DNA of 64,000 nucleotides, from contig NC_081409.1 of the NCBI RefSeq assembly GCF_030272615.1, positions 612,728,755 through 612,792,754 of the forward strand, given 5' to 3'. A program made the position numbers and the translations under genes. Below the pieces are notes generated by a model that worked only from the letters and a program-made list of their open reading frames with translations, searched no databases and had not been told where the DNA came from. Below are positions 11,975-23,074 of the stretch, in pieces (within the stretch, counting starts at the first letter, position 1; every line of letters starts with the position of its first letter). Source of the DNA: Cryptomeria japonica. Taxonomy: Eukaryota; Streptophyta; Pinopsida; Cupressales; Cupressaceae.

Positions 11975-12068
11975 CTGCCAGCGAGCGTCCATAGCCCCGA
12001 CGAGGTTATCGCTGTAATCTCACAAATATTGCTCCATTGCCAGCCAGGCGTCCATAGCCCCGATGGAG
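11975..12068. repeat. Two-copy direct repeat with GCGTCCATAGCCCCGA
   Basis: Two copies of a unit containing GCGTCCATAGCCCCGA followed by a GAGTTA-like stretch lie about 60 bp apart. It is GC-rich compared with the rest of the internal region. No function is evident. Confidence 0.6.
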
Positions 12069-12157
12069 TTACTTGCATGTTCCCATAGCCAATCATTTTG
12101 ATATTTCATTTCATTGCATTTTTCTTTTCTTGATATTCATTTTCTTGCTCATGCTTT

Positions 12158-12159
<2 letters not shown>

Positions 12160-12245
<86 letters not shown>
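12160..12245. repeat. (TA)n microsatellite, about 43 units
   Basis: An uninterrupted TA dinucleotide run inside the young element, followed by a T run. Perfect repeats of this length change length easily. The spurious poly-Tyr/Ile reading frame at 12073-12366 comes from it. Confidence 0.95.
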
Positions 12246-12253
<8 letters not shown>

Positions 12254-14893
12254 TTTCTTTATTGCTCTTGCATTGGCTTGTAAGTGATGAAACTTACATG
12301 GGTCTGATAATTACAGTGGCGCTGAAGCAAGATTTTGATTTTTCACTAGCCATGTCTTCAATTTAAGAGATCACAATGATTTTTAGAGCAATCGATTAAG
12401 TGTATGAGATATAGTAATCAAAAGATGTCGGTACCAAGATACGATAAGTGGTTCTTTTCTGGATTGAGTGTGTATCCCAACCAAAAGAAAATGTTAAAGA
12501 GGAACAACCTCGGATTCTGAAGCATTTCATGAATAGATATCTAGGAAAAGGACTGAACATGAGATTCGAGCATGGGCAAGTATGTGACAAAATGACACAA
12601 ATTCCTATTTCACTGATGAAGGATTTTATGCGAAGGATTGGATGATAGGGATGGAAAGAGGTGTTGGATAATAGATAGAATGTTTTGAAGATTTGTGCAA
12701 GGATAGATAGAAATGTTTTCAAGATGAGTGTTGGTACTTGAGAAGTGATGAAGAGATGGAGGAAAATTGAATTTTGGGACAGAAGGACCCTAAATAGATA
12801 GAGGAAATGATAGAAGAAGTTTTGGAAAGATGTTTAGATAGAGGATTGAAAGAATTTCAAAGATGTGCTCCTCATTGATCTTTCTTATGGATCATTTGAG
12901 GTGATGGATTTGTGGATGGAGGGAAGTAAGGACCCAATATGGATGGAAGGGATGGAGAGTTTGATTATGGAATGAAAGGACCTAAGATATATTTGGAGGA
13001 TGAAGAGATTCCTTGATCTTGATCTTGACTTGGAGTAGGATCATTTGAGTTTGTGCTTTTCTCGAATCTTGTTGGATGAAAGTCTTTCCTAAAGATAGTT
13101 GAAATGTTGATAAGCATCTCAAAAGATGTTTTGTTGGATATGGAAATTTTCTCCACTTTATGATTTTTCCTTGTTTGAACTGACTTTTGAGTTTGATTGT
13201 TAGATACTTTGCAAGATATTTTAGCATTTGTGACAAGAATACATAGCACACATGAAGACAATGATCATCCTAATGCTAAACATTGAGTGTATATTCTTTT
13301 GAGGATGTGTTCAAATCCCCGATGTTATCACTGGTTTGATTTACAACAAAAGACACATCAAATAGACTCTTTATTCAAAGGTCATTGACAATATCATAGC
13401 CCACTAGTCTCGATACTCCGTCAGCTCAAACAGCCTTGTCACCCCCTAGAGGGCGCCCATTTTTTTGCCTTTTGCCAGAAATTAACTCAAAGTGAATCGC
13501 TTCACAATTGAGTAGTTATCTTGGGAGATATATGGTGAGTAATCTTGGGGATGGATTCTTCCCCACCCTTGCACTATGATATTGCCAATGTTTGGCGACT
13601 GACTCAGCTCAAAGTTTCTATTTCTATGGTTCGTAATCAGGCTTCCTGTTCGGCCGTCAGTGATAAACTCCCTCAGGAGGCTTCCCAACCTTTAGAACAA
13701 AGGCTTTACGTATCTCAAAGATACTGGGGGAAGGCTAATCATTGCGCGCAACCGTTGAAAAGGACTTTCGTCACTTTCCACATTTGATTATAGTGGGTTG
13801 GAATACTTGGCGTCAAAGTCGTTCCCCACTTAGGTCGTTCCCTTCACACCGGCCAAAGAATGGCTTTAAGAGTTTTTCAACCCCTCGGAAAGGCAGGCCT
13901 GCTAAAGGATGTAAATGCTTGAAGTACAGAAAGCTTAAGAGTGGTTTGGCTTTTTGGTCACCCAGTTATGGGGAGAGCATATACCTTCCACTTTCGAGAC
14001 AAGGCAATCAAGTTGTTCTTTTTAGCCTTCAAGACAATGATTTGCTAACTTCTATTTGGAGATGTTGCTCCAACAAGCATGATGTTCTTTTTAACCTTTC
14101 ATAGCAAAGTGTGTATTTCCAAAACTTTTGTAAAACAAGCCTGGTCAACAAAAGTAAATCGTGATGTTTGGTCAACAAAATTAAAGTCGATAGGGGAAAG
14201 TTTTCCTCTTTGCTTTGCACAAAATGAAGATAAGGTTCTTTTACTTTGCAAAATGAAGTGAATCCTTTTAAACACCAAAGGATGGTGAGGTTCGTTTTAA
14301 GCTTTGCAGAAAATAAATTTGCTTGTTCTTTTTAGAGCTTCTAAAATGATGTGTTTTTCCTAACTTGCAGGAATGAAAGGTTTGTTTTGTTGTTCTTTTT
14401 ACCTTGCAATAAAGAAAAGATGAAGTTTCTTTTAAAACACCAAAAAGGAAGGCATGAAGTTCATTTTCTGCATCCAAATGAAATGATGAGGTTTATTTTA
14501 ATTTGTGCAAAAAAGGAGAGTGAGTTCTTTTTAACCAACTTTTGTTGAAAGAAAGTAAAAAAAGAGACTTAAACCCTCTAAACTAACTCCTTCCCCTGCA
14601 CAAAAAATATTAGAACCTGCACACAATCAGTGATCAAATGTTAGTGTGGGCTTACACAAGCCTAAATTCTGATCTTGGTTACAAATTTTACAATTCTGAT
14701 CCTGAAATGCCCTGAAATTTGTCTAAGTCTGAAATTTGGAAGATCTTCCAAAAACTAGATTTTGCATTACAACTCCTAGAGGTCTGAAACCCCTCTCAAA
14801 CATCCTGAAAGTATATATGGAATATTCCATATATACTATGCCTCTCACAAGCCTAATCTTTGACTCTGTCATAAATTTTTGACTCTGTCAACT
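12246..14893. other. Internal region of the young element, no recognisable gene
   Basis: Only short frames are present, none with a known domain. A less AT-rich block at about 13440-13990 stands out from its surroundings, with minus-strand frame 13482-13688 and plus-strand frames 13545-13787 and 13742-14104; I cannot assign them. At about 14050-14560 a degenerate unit with GTTCTTTTTA and CTTGCA recurs roughly every 60-90 bp. In element orientation this sits downstream of the GCGCT(A) array, where gag would be expected, but no gag motif or zinc knuckle is visible. Confidence 0.5.
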
Positions 14894-15611
14894 CCATGCG
14901 CTAAACTATTGCACGGACGCGCTAAGAAAAAGCACCCACGCGCTATTATGTGCCCCCAATGCGCTAATCTATTTTATGGACGCGCTAAAATATTGATTCT
15001 GGAAAATTTTGTTTTGTTGACTGTGAAATATGCACGCGCTAGACTGTATTTTCCACGCGCTGACTGGTTTGGCTAATGTGCTAAAATAGGAATTCTACGC
15101 GCTAAGCTGTTTGTTCCACGCGCTAAAACAGGCTGTTTTGAAATTTGCTGTGAAGTTTTTCTGGAGAATCACGCGCTAATGTTTGAACTGCACACGCTAG
15201 AAGATGGTCTCCACGCGCTGGAAAGTGGATTGGATGCACTACTCTGTTTATTGGATGCGCTAAACAGTGTTTTACCCGCGTCAATACCTACAGGAAAAAA
15301 TTTTAAACAGAATTACGCGCTAAGGAAAAGTATCCGCGCGCTAAGACAGAGAGCCCACGCGCTAAACAGTAGGCTAGAAGCGCTAAACTGTTGGGCGGAT
15401 GCGCTACTCTGTTAAGTAGATGCGCTACTCTGTGTTTTGCCCGCGTCGATACCTACAGGAAAATTTGTTAAATAGTGTCATGCGCTAAGGAACAGTTTTA
15501 ACGCGCTAAGACAGAAAGCCCACGCGCTAAACAGTAGGCTAGAAGCGCTAAACTGTTAGGCGGATGCGCTAAAATATGTCTTTGACGCGCTAATTCGAGT
15601 TTCCCGCGTAC
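14894..15611 (-). repeat. Array of about 24 GCGCT(A) motifs in the 5' leader of the young element
   Basis: ACGCGCTAA or close variants (ATGCGCTAA, AAGCGCTAA) occur about 24 times in 700 bp at irregular spacing of roughly 15-60 bp, with several decayed copies between. There is also a higher-order duplication: a block at about 15275-15415 recurs at about 15438-15570, sharing CCCGCGTC, ATACCTACAGGAAAA, CGCGCTAAGACAGA and AACAGTAGGCTAGAAGCGC. In element orientation (TTAGCGCGT) the array lies just downstream of the primer binding site, where packaging or translation signals of LTR elements sit. CpGs are abundant and intact, unlike in older neighbours. Function is unknown. Confidence 0.85.
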
Positions 15612-15658
15612 CTGCAAAACTCTTCAAATTCAAAAAATGATAGGTTATTGGGGTGCGT

Positions 15659-15676
15659 GCCCCACGGTGGGCGCCA
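15659..15676 (-). other. Primer binding site of the young element
   Basis: The minus strand reads TGGCGCCCACCGTGGGGC, four bases inside the 5' LTR. A TGGCGCC start is the complement of a tRNA 3' end and is common in plant gypsy elements. It sets the element's orientation as minus. Confidence 0.85.
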
Positions 15677-15680
15677 GAAA

Positions 15681-17156
15681 TGTATGTGGGAAAAATGGAT
15701 TGTTAGAATTAAAAATGTGAAAAATATGTAAAATACCAATCCACACACACACACAGGACTTCTTGATGCAAGCTATGGAGTAACGATGTGTTACTCGGCT
15801 TCCCAAGGAGGGTCCCATGGTTCTCTATCTCACAATGTCCCTCAAACCAATGTTTTGCTCTCAGATTACTGAGCAAAATGGCTTAGGGATGGCAAATATG
15901 AGAACGAGAGAGATTTTTAATTGATCTTAGTATGAGATGTGTTATAAGCTAGATGAGATGCTTGAAATGCAACAAACTAAATGATAAGATGACGAGGTTA
16001 GTATGGAGATTATCCTAGCACACTATATTTAATCTATGATTGAGTTAAAATGATAAATAAACTACTTTAGCATGCATGTTCATGATTAATTTATGATCTA
16101 AAAGAGGCTAAATGAGGAGCATATATAAAATGAAAGCTTGAAACAATTTGAGCATAAGTGTGATGCTTCAAATTTGAAATATGATTGTTTAAAATGGAGG
16201 AATGAGAGCTCTATTTATAGCACAAACAGGGCAATGGATGGTCAAGATTAAATGGTTTAATCAAGGGCCAAGTTTGAAAGTTGGGGATCCATGTGCACAA
16301 TTGACACCAATAAAATGATGACAAGTGTCAACATAGGATTGGGTTGAGAGAAGAGGTTGGAGGCATTAAAGGCCTGAGAAGACCTCATGGTTATCTAAAG
16401 GCTAAGGGTCAAGTCTAAGTTAGGCTTACCCACTGAATTAGAAGTTAATCCAAGGATAAACCTTTGTGCAAATGATTAAGAGATAATCATGGTCAAAGCA
16501 TTAATGACCTGATGAGACCCTTGGGTTGGGTAGAGGTTGAGTCAAAACAAATGTTTTAACCATGTGGGAGGGTTTGAAATAACCATTAATGGTTATTAGA
16601 GACTTTGGGGATTAAGTGGTTGAAGGTTGGAAGCCTTCAATGGTTTTTAAAGACTTTAGGGTTTTTGGTGGTTGAAGGTTGAAAACCTTCAATGGTTATC
16701 CAAGACTTTGGGCCATTTGAGAAGTGACCTCCCTTTGCTTAGGGATGTGACAAAGTTTAGAGGAGGGTTAGGTTAATTAGAATTGGTTAGAATATTCTAG
16801 AAGGGGTTAGGAAGGGGTTTGGGATTTTGCAAGTGGATGGGGGGGGTAATAGGATTTAATTGAATTAAATGATTTTCATTCAATTTGGTTGTATTTGGAG
16901 AAATTAAATAAATTAGATTTATTCAATTTAGGATAACTATTTAATTAAATTTGAATTTAATTAAAAGTGGATAGGGGGATTTAATTGAATAAAATGATTT
17001 ATTCATTAAATGGTATAGTGAATTTTATTTAAATAAATTGAGTAATTTATTTAAAAATAGAAGAATGTGGATAATTTAATTAAATTGGATTTAATCAAAT
17101 AGAAAAATGAACATAAAATATTCATTTAGGAATGTGGTCATTTTTATACGTCTACA
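15681..17156 (-). repeat. 5' LTR of the young non-autonomous element
   Basis: This right-hand 1476-bp copy lies next to the primer binding site. It starts TGTAGACGTA and ends CCCACATACA on the minus strand, and carries the element promoter. It equals the left copy except for A at 16250. Just outside it is the right ATTAC target duplication (17157-17161). Confidence 0.93.
16208..16220 (-). promoter_or_regulatory. Probable TATA box of the young element
   Basis: The minus strand reads CTATAAATAGAGC, a good plant TATA box, within the 5' LTR. Transcription would start about 30 bp farther left. The same sequence is present in the 3' LTR. Confidence 0.6.
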
Positions 17157-17907
17157 ATTACATTGCCTATCATGGTAGGTGCCTTGAATCTACCCATGCC
17201 TATCCATGTCATGCCCAATAATCTCATCTATAACCTTCTTCTAGGTAGACAATGGATTCATGTTATGCAAGTAGTCCCTTCTCTTAATTGCAATCTCAAA
17301 TTTATTTACAACAAGATGTACCCCTTAAAAGTTTATAAGAATTTCTAAAGTTTTTTACAAATGGAAGCAAGATCTCAATCTCCTTTAAATTCTATAATTC
17401 CTTCAATCCAAATGGATACACCATTTCCTACTAAAGATACTCCTTCAACCAAACATGTACTCTTAGAGGATGATTGAGCGTCATTAGATTTTACACCTTT
17501 ATGTGTGGAAGAATATAAAATCCCTCCATTAGAATCTAAGACTAAAAAGGAAGATGTGGAGACATCCACAAATGATTCAAATTCTTTTAAGCTATCGACG
17601 ACTGCTTCTACTTCAACAAAGTCTTCTAATTCTTCTTCATCTGACATTGAGACTTATGAGGCCCGACCATCTCTTTAAGAAATGACATCCCTTTATGGTC
17701 TTGGTTTCCATATCTTATTTGAGAGTGGATATAGAGGAAATGGTTGTGGCATAAATGAATAAGGAATCAAAGTACTCTTAGAACCTTATATGCGTGGAGC
17801 TATGTTTGGTCTTGGTTACAATCCTTCAAAGCCCATCAAGGAATCCCATCGACCATCTCTCAATGTTTCTTTTAAATATATTCCTCTAGTTAATCCTCAC
17901 ATAATCA
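17157..17907 (+). pseudogene. Gypsy element A: end of protease and G-patch
   Basis: This continues the protease frame broken at 6626. ORF 17163-17348 holds the family's protease C-terminal motif, seen as LLGRQWIHVMQVVPS (family LGRPWIH.M.AVPS). An acidic and Ser-rich linker follows. At about 17700-17775 a G-patch-like glycine motif reads YGLGFHILFESGYRGNGCG, interrupted by a stop soon after. A G-patch behind the protease is known from some plant gypsy elements and betaretroviruses, where it is thought to bind RNA. The piece ends at the ACATA target site (17908-17912) of element B. Confidence 0.7.
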
Positions 17908-17912
17908 ACATA

Positions 17913-19471
17913 GTAGACACCTAAAATTGTGATTAAATAAACATTTATTATTTATTTCATTAACACATTAGCCTTTTCCTCTATTATTTAAATAAATATT
18001 TTAATTTATTTAATTAATTCGCTAAGCCTCTTCTTTCTAAATTAAATAAATATTTATTATTTATTTAATCTCATCATTTTCCCAAATTAAATGTGTATTT
18101 TATTTATTTAATTTATGTGGCCCTTCTTCTATTAATTAAATATATACTTTTATTTATTTAATTAATTCATTTACCGTTTTCATCTTATCCACATGATGAC
18201 ATGTCTTTATAAATACCCACTCAATCTTATCCCTCCATTTCATCTTTAACCTCTTAATCTTGAGCCTTTATTTTTAGGATGTTCTCTATAAAAAGAGGCT
18301 TTCTCTCCTAATTTTCCCATATCTTATTCAAGCATACTTACATTATTTCAAAATCACTCTAGCATACATCATCACATCATCTTTGCAATCATAGATATAC
18401 ATCATCACAACCACAATTGTTCTTCCTTGAGCTCTTGTGCAAGTGCAATACAAATCTAAAAGCAACCATACCAAATACAAGATCATGGAGGAAAGGAGAG
18501 CTAAAGTAGTCACCGGTTAGGAGGGACCTCAAAGAGATCAATCTGGATTGATCAACAAGAGTAACACAATAGAAACACAAAGATATGATGGAGGCAATGC
18601 ATAATAGATTGTATTATAATATGAAAATTTATTACAACCGACCTCTAACAACCGTGTTACAACATAACCGACTCACAAACCTGCTAAAACATGCTCAAAT
18701 ACAGAATAGGTCACAACCGAGACCTTGAATGTTAAGATCTATCTTCTACGCACAGTCTCGCTACTTGATTCTTCGATTGATTCAATTATAATATACAATT
18801 ATAATTATATATATGATCCAAAGGATCCGCTTGGCCCAAAAAGGGATCAAAACCCGAAGAACAAGACCTAATGTGTTAAATCAACAAGGTCGGCCTCCGC
18901 CAAGAGATTCCTCTAGAAAATCCAAAGGATGAACTGTAGATCATGAGAAAAGGTCAGCCACACACCAAGGAACATCGGAATTAATTCCCAAGGCTCCGCA
19001 AGCTTCGGAAGGGGTTCCAGTAGATCACAGAAATAGGTCCAGGCAACCGATAATAAGAAACTGCCAACCGGAAACATGAAACTGTCAAGGAAACCGATAA
19101 CGATAACTTGCCAGAAAATGATCCAAATGCGATGCGGTCTAGAAATAAGAAAGATGATGAAGTCTTCAAGTAGAATCCAACTCCATAGGATCCGGTGAGC
19201 CAAAATCGGGACATATAGAAAGAAATGCTGAAACTGCAAACATAAAGCAAACAAAAAGGAAAATATTTTTGGTTGATGCAAGATTGCTATCAACCAGGGA
19301 TGCTCCTGCATCAAGAACAATACAACTACTTTGTGTGTGAATGGTATAATATTTCTTATTTCATTATTATTTACATGTATGGTAGATCTCTATTGATGTC
19401 GTGTTTAATTAGTTTGTAGATCTAGAGTTTTGTGGTTCGAACTATATGTTTACAATAAGATTCAAATTCAA
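17913..19471 (+). repeat. 5' LTR of gypsy B, interrupted
   Basis: It starts GTAGACACCTAAAATT (3' LTR: TGTAGACACCTAAAATT) and ends CAAATTCA. It is alternately AT-rich with ATTTATTTAATT blocks, then carries a TATA box (TATAAAA at 18287-18293) and the shared segment GTTCTTCCTTGAGCTCTTGTGC. After removal of the 18481-19318 insertion and its duplicated 7 bp it is about 714 bp, near the 748 bp of the 3' LTR. The many substitutions between the two copies mark an old insertion. Confidence 0.8.
18481..19318. mobile_element. Unclassified 838-bp insertion in the 5' LTR of gypsy B
   Basis: The 3' LTR of B lacks this stretch, and a 7-bp direct repeat AATACAA flanks it (18474-18480 and 19319-19325), so it inserted after B arrived. 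Ends are GATCATGGAG and CATCAAGAAC, with no terminal inverted repeat and no poly-A. Several CCGA/ACCGA-type words recur. Two overlapping minus-strand frames (18913-19320 and 18981-19250) are hydrophobic and unrecognised. Duplication length and missing LTR termini speak against an LTR element; a truncated LINE, a SINE-like unit or a TIR-less DNA element remain possible. Confidence 0.6.
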
Positions 19472-19482
19472 CATAGACATTT

Positions 19483-19498
19483 TGGCACGCCTGGTGGT
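19483..19498 (+). other. Primer binding site of gypsy B
   Basis: TTGGCACGCCTGGTGG lies about 11 bp inside the 5' LTR. Plant gypsy elements often carry TTTGGCACGCC-type sites here. It confirms plus orientation. Confidence 0.65.
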
Positions 19499-20659
19499 AT
19501 ACTTGTCACTTTTTATTTCTAATCATTTGGTGCGATTTTGTAGCATTTCTTAGAAGTTGTAGGTCAGATATTTGACAAATTAAAGTTTTCGACAATTTTT
19601 TGTTGTGTATCTGTGTCTTTTGCCGAAATTTCTTGTCACCGACTATTTGGTTGTTATTGGCGTGTTTGTGGTATTTTTCAATGTATCTATGTGTTTTTGG
19701 TCTTTGTTGACGTGTCTATGGTAGTTTTTTCTATGTTTGTGGCTGATTAGGCTTTTTGTAAATCTAACTTCTTTTGTTTCGACATGTTTTGGGTTTTTAT
19801 TATCATGTATATGGCATCTATTATTGCATACGTGGTCATTAGAGTCACATCTATGGATACATATTAATTCTAACAAGTTTTGTTGAACTTCTTTTTAACT
19901 GTGTGTGGTAGTTTGTGTCGCATATGTAGGTTGTTTTGTCACGTTTATAGTCAAATCATAGATATGGTAGTTTTTGACATGTGTGTGGTGTTGTAGGTTT
20001 TTTTTATTTTTGAAGTTTCCAGTTAATTTTGTCCAGGTTTTTGGATGTCATGCAATTATTCATTCACTTTTAGAAGGCCCCCTTTTCCTTCCTTGGTTTT
20101 ATTATCTTGATTCTAATCCTTGTGTTGTAGGTTTGAGATTATTATTAATGTAGTGCCCCTGCCCTAGCCAGCTTTGTAAAATCAGTTTGACCTTGGTTGA
20201 CTTTTTATGTGGCATTCTTGAATGGTTGATTTACCGTGATGTAATGTTGTAGTCAGATATTATGATTATTGTGCGTACCTATTAATGTGCCTTTGCATCA
20301 ATTCTTATGTAAGTTCAATTATTTCCCTGATTCTTGTTATTGATCTCGAGCTAACACCTCCATTAAATATATATATATATATATGCTTGTGCGACTCTTG
20401 GTTGCAGGAGATTGCAGGTACAATACCACCGTGGTGCGAGGTTCGTCTTCATCAGGATTCGCAGGGTTGAGTATACCTCTTTCATCCTTAGAATTTGGAT
20501 TAGGTGGTCGTAAAACCCTCATCTTACCCTAGTCATGCTAAAGTGAGCGTCGTTTGTGGTCCGTCAATTTCCCTTTTCGTTTGGGTTTGCGGGTCGTGTA
20601 TTTGGTTGGCTTTCTTGGTTTGAGTGCCTTGCATGTGGTAAAATTGAGTTTTTCATCCT

Positions 20660-20912
20660 AAGTATTTAATTTGATTTAATGTGTTCATTTACGCATTAGT
20701 AATTGAGGAATTAAAATAAATAGGTTTCTTTTATGTGATTAATCATTAATTAAAAAGATCGCCCTATTTTATGTTTGTAGCAAGTTTAAGTATTTAATTC
20801 GATTTAATGTGTTCATTTACACATTAGTAATTGAGGAATTAAAATAAATAGGTTCTTTTATGTGATTAATCATTAATTAAAAAGATCGCTCTATTTATGT
20901 TGTAGCAAGTTT
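20660..20912. repeat. Direct tandem duplication, 128-bp unit, two copies
   Basis: AAGTATTTAATT(T/C)GATTTAATG starts at 20660 and again at 20788, and the two units stay nearly identical through ATCATTAATTAAAAAGATCG to TGTAGCAAGTTT. Only a few single-base changes and short gaps separate them. Confidence 0.88.
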
Positions 20913-21837
20913 AATTTAATGGTTAATTTAAAATCATGAATTTATTTAGTTTATGCATTTTGAAAAGGGAAGATTTATAGTTATTTGAAATAGAAATAAT
21001 TTAATCCCTTTCTGCTTTTTGAAATAGAAAGGTTAATTTTAATTATTTAAGAAAAACAAAATTTTTATTAGAAAAGAAAGTTTAATTTATATATATATTT
21101 GATATAGTGTGAAAGATTGATTTTGGGAATTTAATTTAATTAAAATATTTTACCCTCATCAATATTGCGAAATATAAATGTTAGCTTTTGTTAATATTGA
21201 GAAAATTAAAATTAAATGAGATAGAAGCATTTTAATTTTAATTAGAAAAGCAAGTTAGATTATTTGAATAGTTGAAAAGAATGATTATTTTCATTTTTTA
21301 TTTAAAAAGTGTTTAAATTTGAAATTAGGAGATTAGGTCAAATTTCATTCCATTTAACCTAGGTTGGAAAATATTTTGAGGGTTGTTGATTTTTTTGGGG
21401 GAAAAATATTTTTGGATGGAGAGAATTGGGGATTTTGGGAAGGAGGAATTTTCTATAGCTGTAGGTTGGGCTCTTCTTCAAAATCTTGCCAGGAATGCTA
21501 AAAGAGGTAGGATTCTTGTTTATCTTTTTATTTCGTTGTTAAATCAAAATTTGTGTTTGGTTGTTCTTCATGAAATTCTGGTTTAAAAATCCATGAATGT
21601 TCTCAGATTTGAGTTTTAAAAAAAATTGGTTTGCATTGTGGAAAGATTGTTAAATTAGTTGGAGTTCTTGCTTGTAAATTAAGTAGATTCACTAATGCTA
21701 CCTTGAGAGGGGGTTATGCTGGCGAAATTTCGCCAGAATGGGTTGCCTGGGAATGAAAATGTTGCTTAAGAATGGCTGAAACCATTCTTTGTTTGTCTCA
21801 GAAAATTTCTGAGTCTTTTTTTTATGTGTGGGGGTTT

Positions 21838-21839
21838 TA

Positions 21840-21881
<42 letters not shown>
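21838..21881. repeat. (ATT)n microsatellite
   Basis: An uninterrupted run of about 14 ATT units, followed by a short G run. It lies inside the candidate 3.7-kb LTR. Confidence 0.95.
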
Positions 21882-21943
21882 TGGTGGGGGGGTTATTGAT
21901 TTGATTTAAATAAAAAAAAAGGAAGAATGAAAATTGTTGGGCT

Positions 21944-22216
21944 AGGGTTTGGCGGCGGAGGAGCCGAGGCTTGGCTCGCACCGCCTCCCCTTCCCTCCTC
22001 CCCGTAGAAGTCCGCAGGGTCCTACACCAGCGGAGGCCGCAGGGACCTGCACCCATAGCAGTTGTAGGGTTTCCCTGTGCCCGCGATGACCACAGGGTTT
22101 CCCTGCGCCCGCGATAGCCGCAGGGGTTCCCCGCACTTGTGGTGGTCGCAGGGGGGGAGCTGCGGTGGCTTCCACCACTCCCGTGATGGGAGGTGGGCCC
22201 CGCAGTAGCCTCCCAC
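21944..22216. repeat. GC-rich minisatellite-like block
   Basis: A sharply GC-rich island in AT-rich surroundings, made of degenerate units of about 30 bp with CCGCAGGG and TTCCCTG(C/T)GCCCGCGAT. The minus strand gives Gly/Arg/Pro-rich frames (21877-22224 and others) that show no domain and follow the repeat; I do not call a gene. Confidence 0.7.
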
Positions 22217-23074
22217 AGTTTCATTTAAAAATTTCTTGATAACTTAGATCATTTAGAAAACTTGATCATCTATTACTGTTAAACTAATAGGAGAGAAGTT
22301 TGTCCTTGCCCTGATGTTGCCTATGCAAGTTTAATTTCATCTTTCGCTTTTGTTTTAGATTAATGGCAAGGTCTTGAATAGTTTGTTTGGACCCTGTCGT
22401 TTGGTTGATTTGGGGTACTTGTTTATGTCATCGGTCTCTAGCTTGGCTATTGTCGTGTGATGGTGATTGGATTTGGTCTTGTCCTTTATGCAGGTGTCGA
22501 ATGTAGAATTGTGGATGACCATAGTTGGTCAGGTTCCTAGTTAGAGTACCATCAGGCAATGGACCCTTGTATTTGCTTTAAATATATCCAGTTGGATCCG
22601 TTTCTATGTAGGGATCATTCATGTCTTTATTGACCGAAGTGGTCATTTGTATATTGGTTATGTTCGCCTGAATGGCAGGATTGTAAATGATGTGAACCTC
22701 ATGTAATCTTAACTTACTTATATGATCAGAGGGGTCTTGCAGTTGAGTAGACCCAGAGATGTAGCCCACTAGGGGTGAACTTCGATATCAATTTGGTGTT
22801 ATGTGTTACTTTTGTTCTTATGTTTCATGTTTTAGTGTTAGCATGTATGGATGACATTTTGATAGAATGTATAAGTGGAATAGATGAGTTTTATCGTAAA
22901 TGCATGTATGCAGTCGTCTCTTAAATACAATAAATTGGATCCTGAATGAATGCAATTTATTATCGTTAATGAAAATAAGTATGCTTGAAAAGATCTAACT
23001 AGTTATGATGAAATTATAGTGCGTTTTGGAACAAAATGTATGACATGTGTTTAATGTAAAATTCGAACGTAATG

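Larger units (their letters stand above)
6627..17156 (-). mobile_element. Young non-autonomous LTR retrotransposon (LARD type)
   Basis: This complete element has two 1476-bp LTRs (6627-8102 and 15681-17156), a perfect 5-bp target duplication ATTAC, a primer binding site (15659-15676) and a polypurine tract (8103-8116). Both of those sites place transcription on the minus strand. The LTRs differ at one base that I could see (G at 7196, A at 16250), so insertion is recent. The 7.6-kb internal region has no recognisable gag, protease, reverse transcriptase, RNase H or integrase on either strand. It holds several tandem repeats and a GCGCT(A) motif array. This is the layout of a large retrotransposon derivative moved in trans. 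LTR start and polypurine tract resemble those of gypsy element B, so a Tat-like gypsy element is the likely helper. Confidence 0.9.

Noticed and set aside
12073-12366. Plus-strand ORF with a long Tyr/Ile repeat
   Set aside because: It is the translation of a (TA)n microsatellite.
13440-13990. GC-richer block with three short ORFs, possible captured host exon
   Set aside because: No recognisable protein and no splice-like borders could be supported. It is mentioned only as part of the non-coding interior.
14879-15415. Plus-strand ORFs with repeated Arg/Ala/Leu pattern over the GCGCT(A) array
   Set aside because: The pattern comes from the repeated word, and it lies antisense in the leader of the young element. 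No start context or domain supports a gene.
14894-15611. Regularly spaced short repeats resembling a CRISPR array
   Set aside because: The repeat is only about 9 bp and variable, spacers are irregular, there are no cas genes, and the setting is a plant retroelement.
18481-19318. Insertion in the gypsy B LTR as a Helitron
   Set aside because: Helitrons make no target duplication and have TC...CTRR ends; here there is a 7-bp duplication and the ends do not fit.
21877-22224. Minus-strand 115-codon Gly/Arg/Pro-rich ORF
   Set aside because: It follows a GC-rich minisatellite and has no domain; two other frames of the same stretch are open as well, as expected for repeats.
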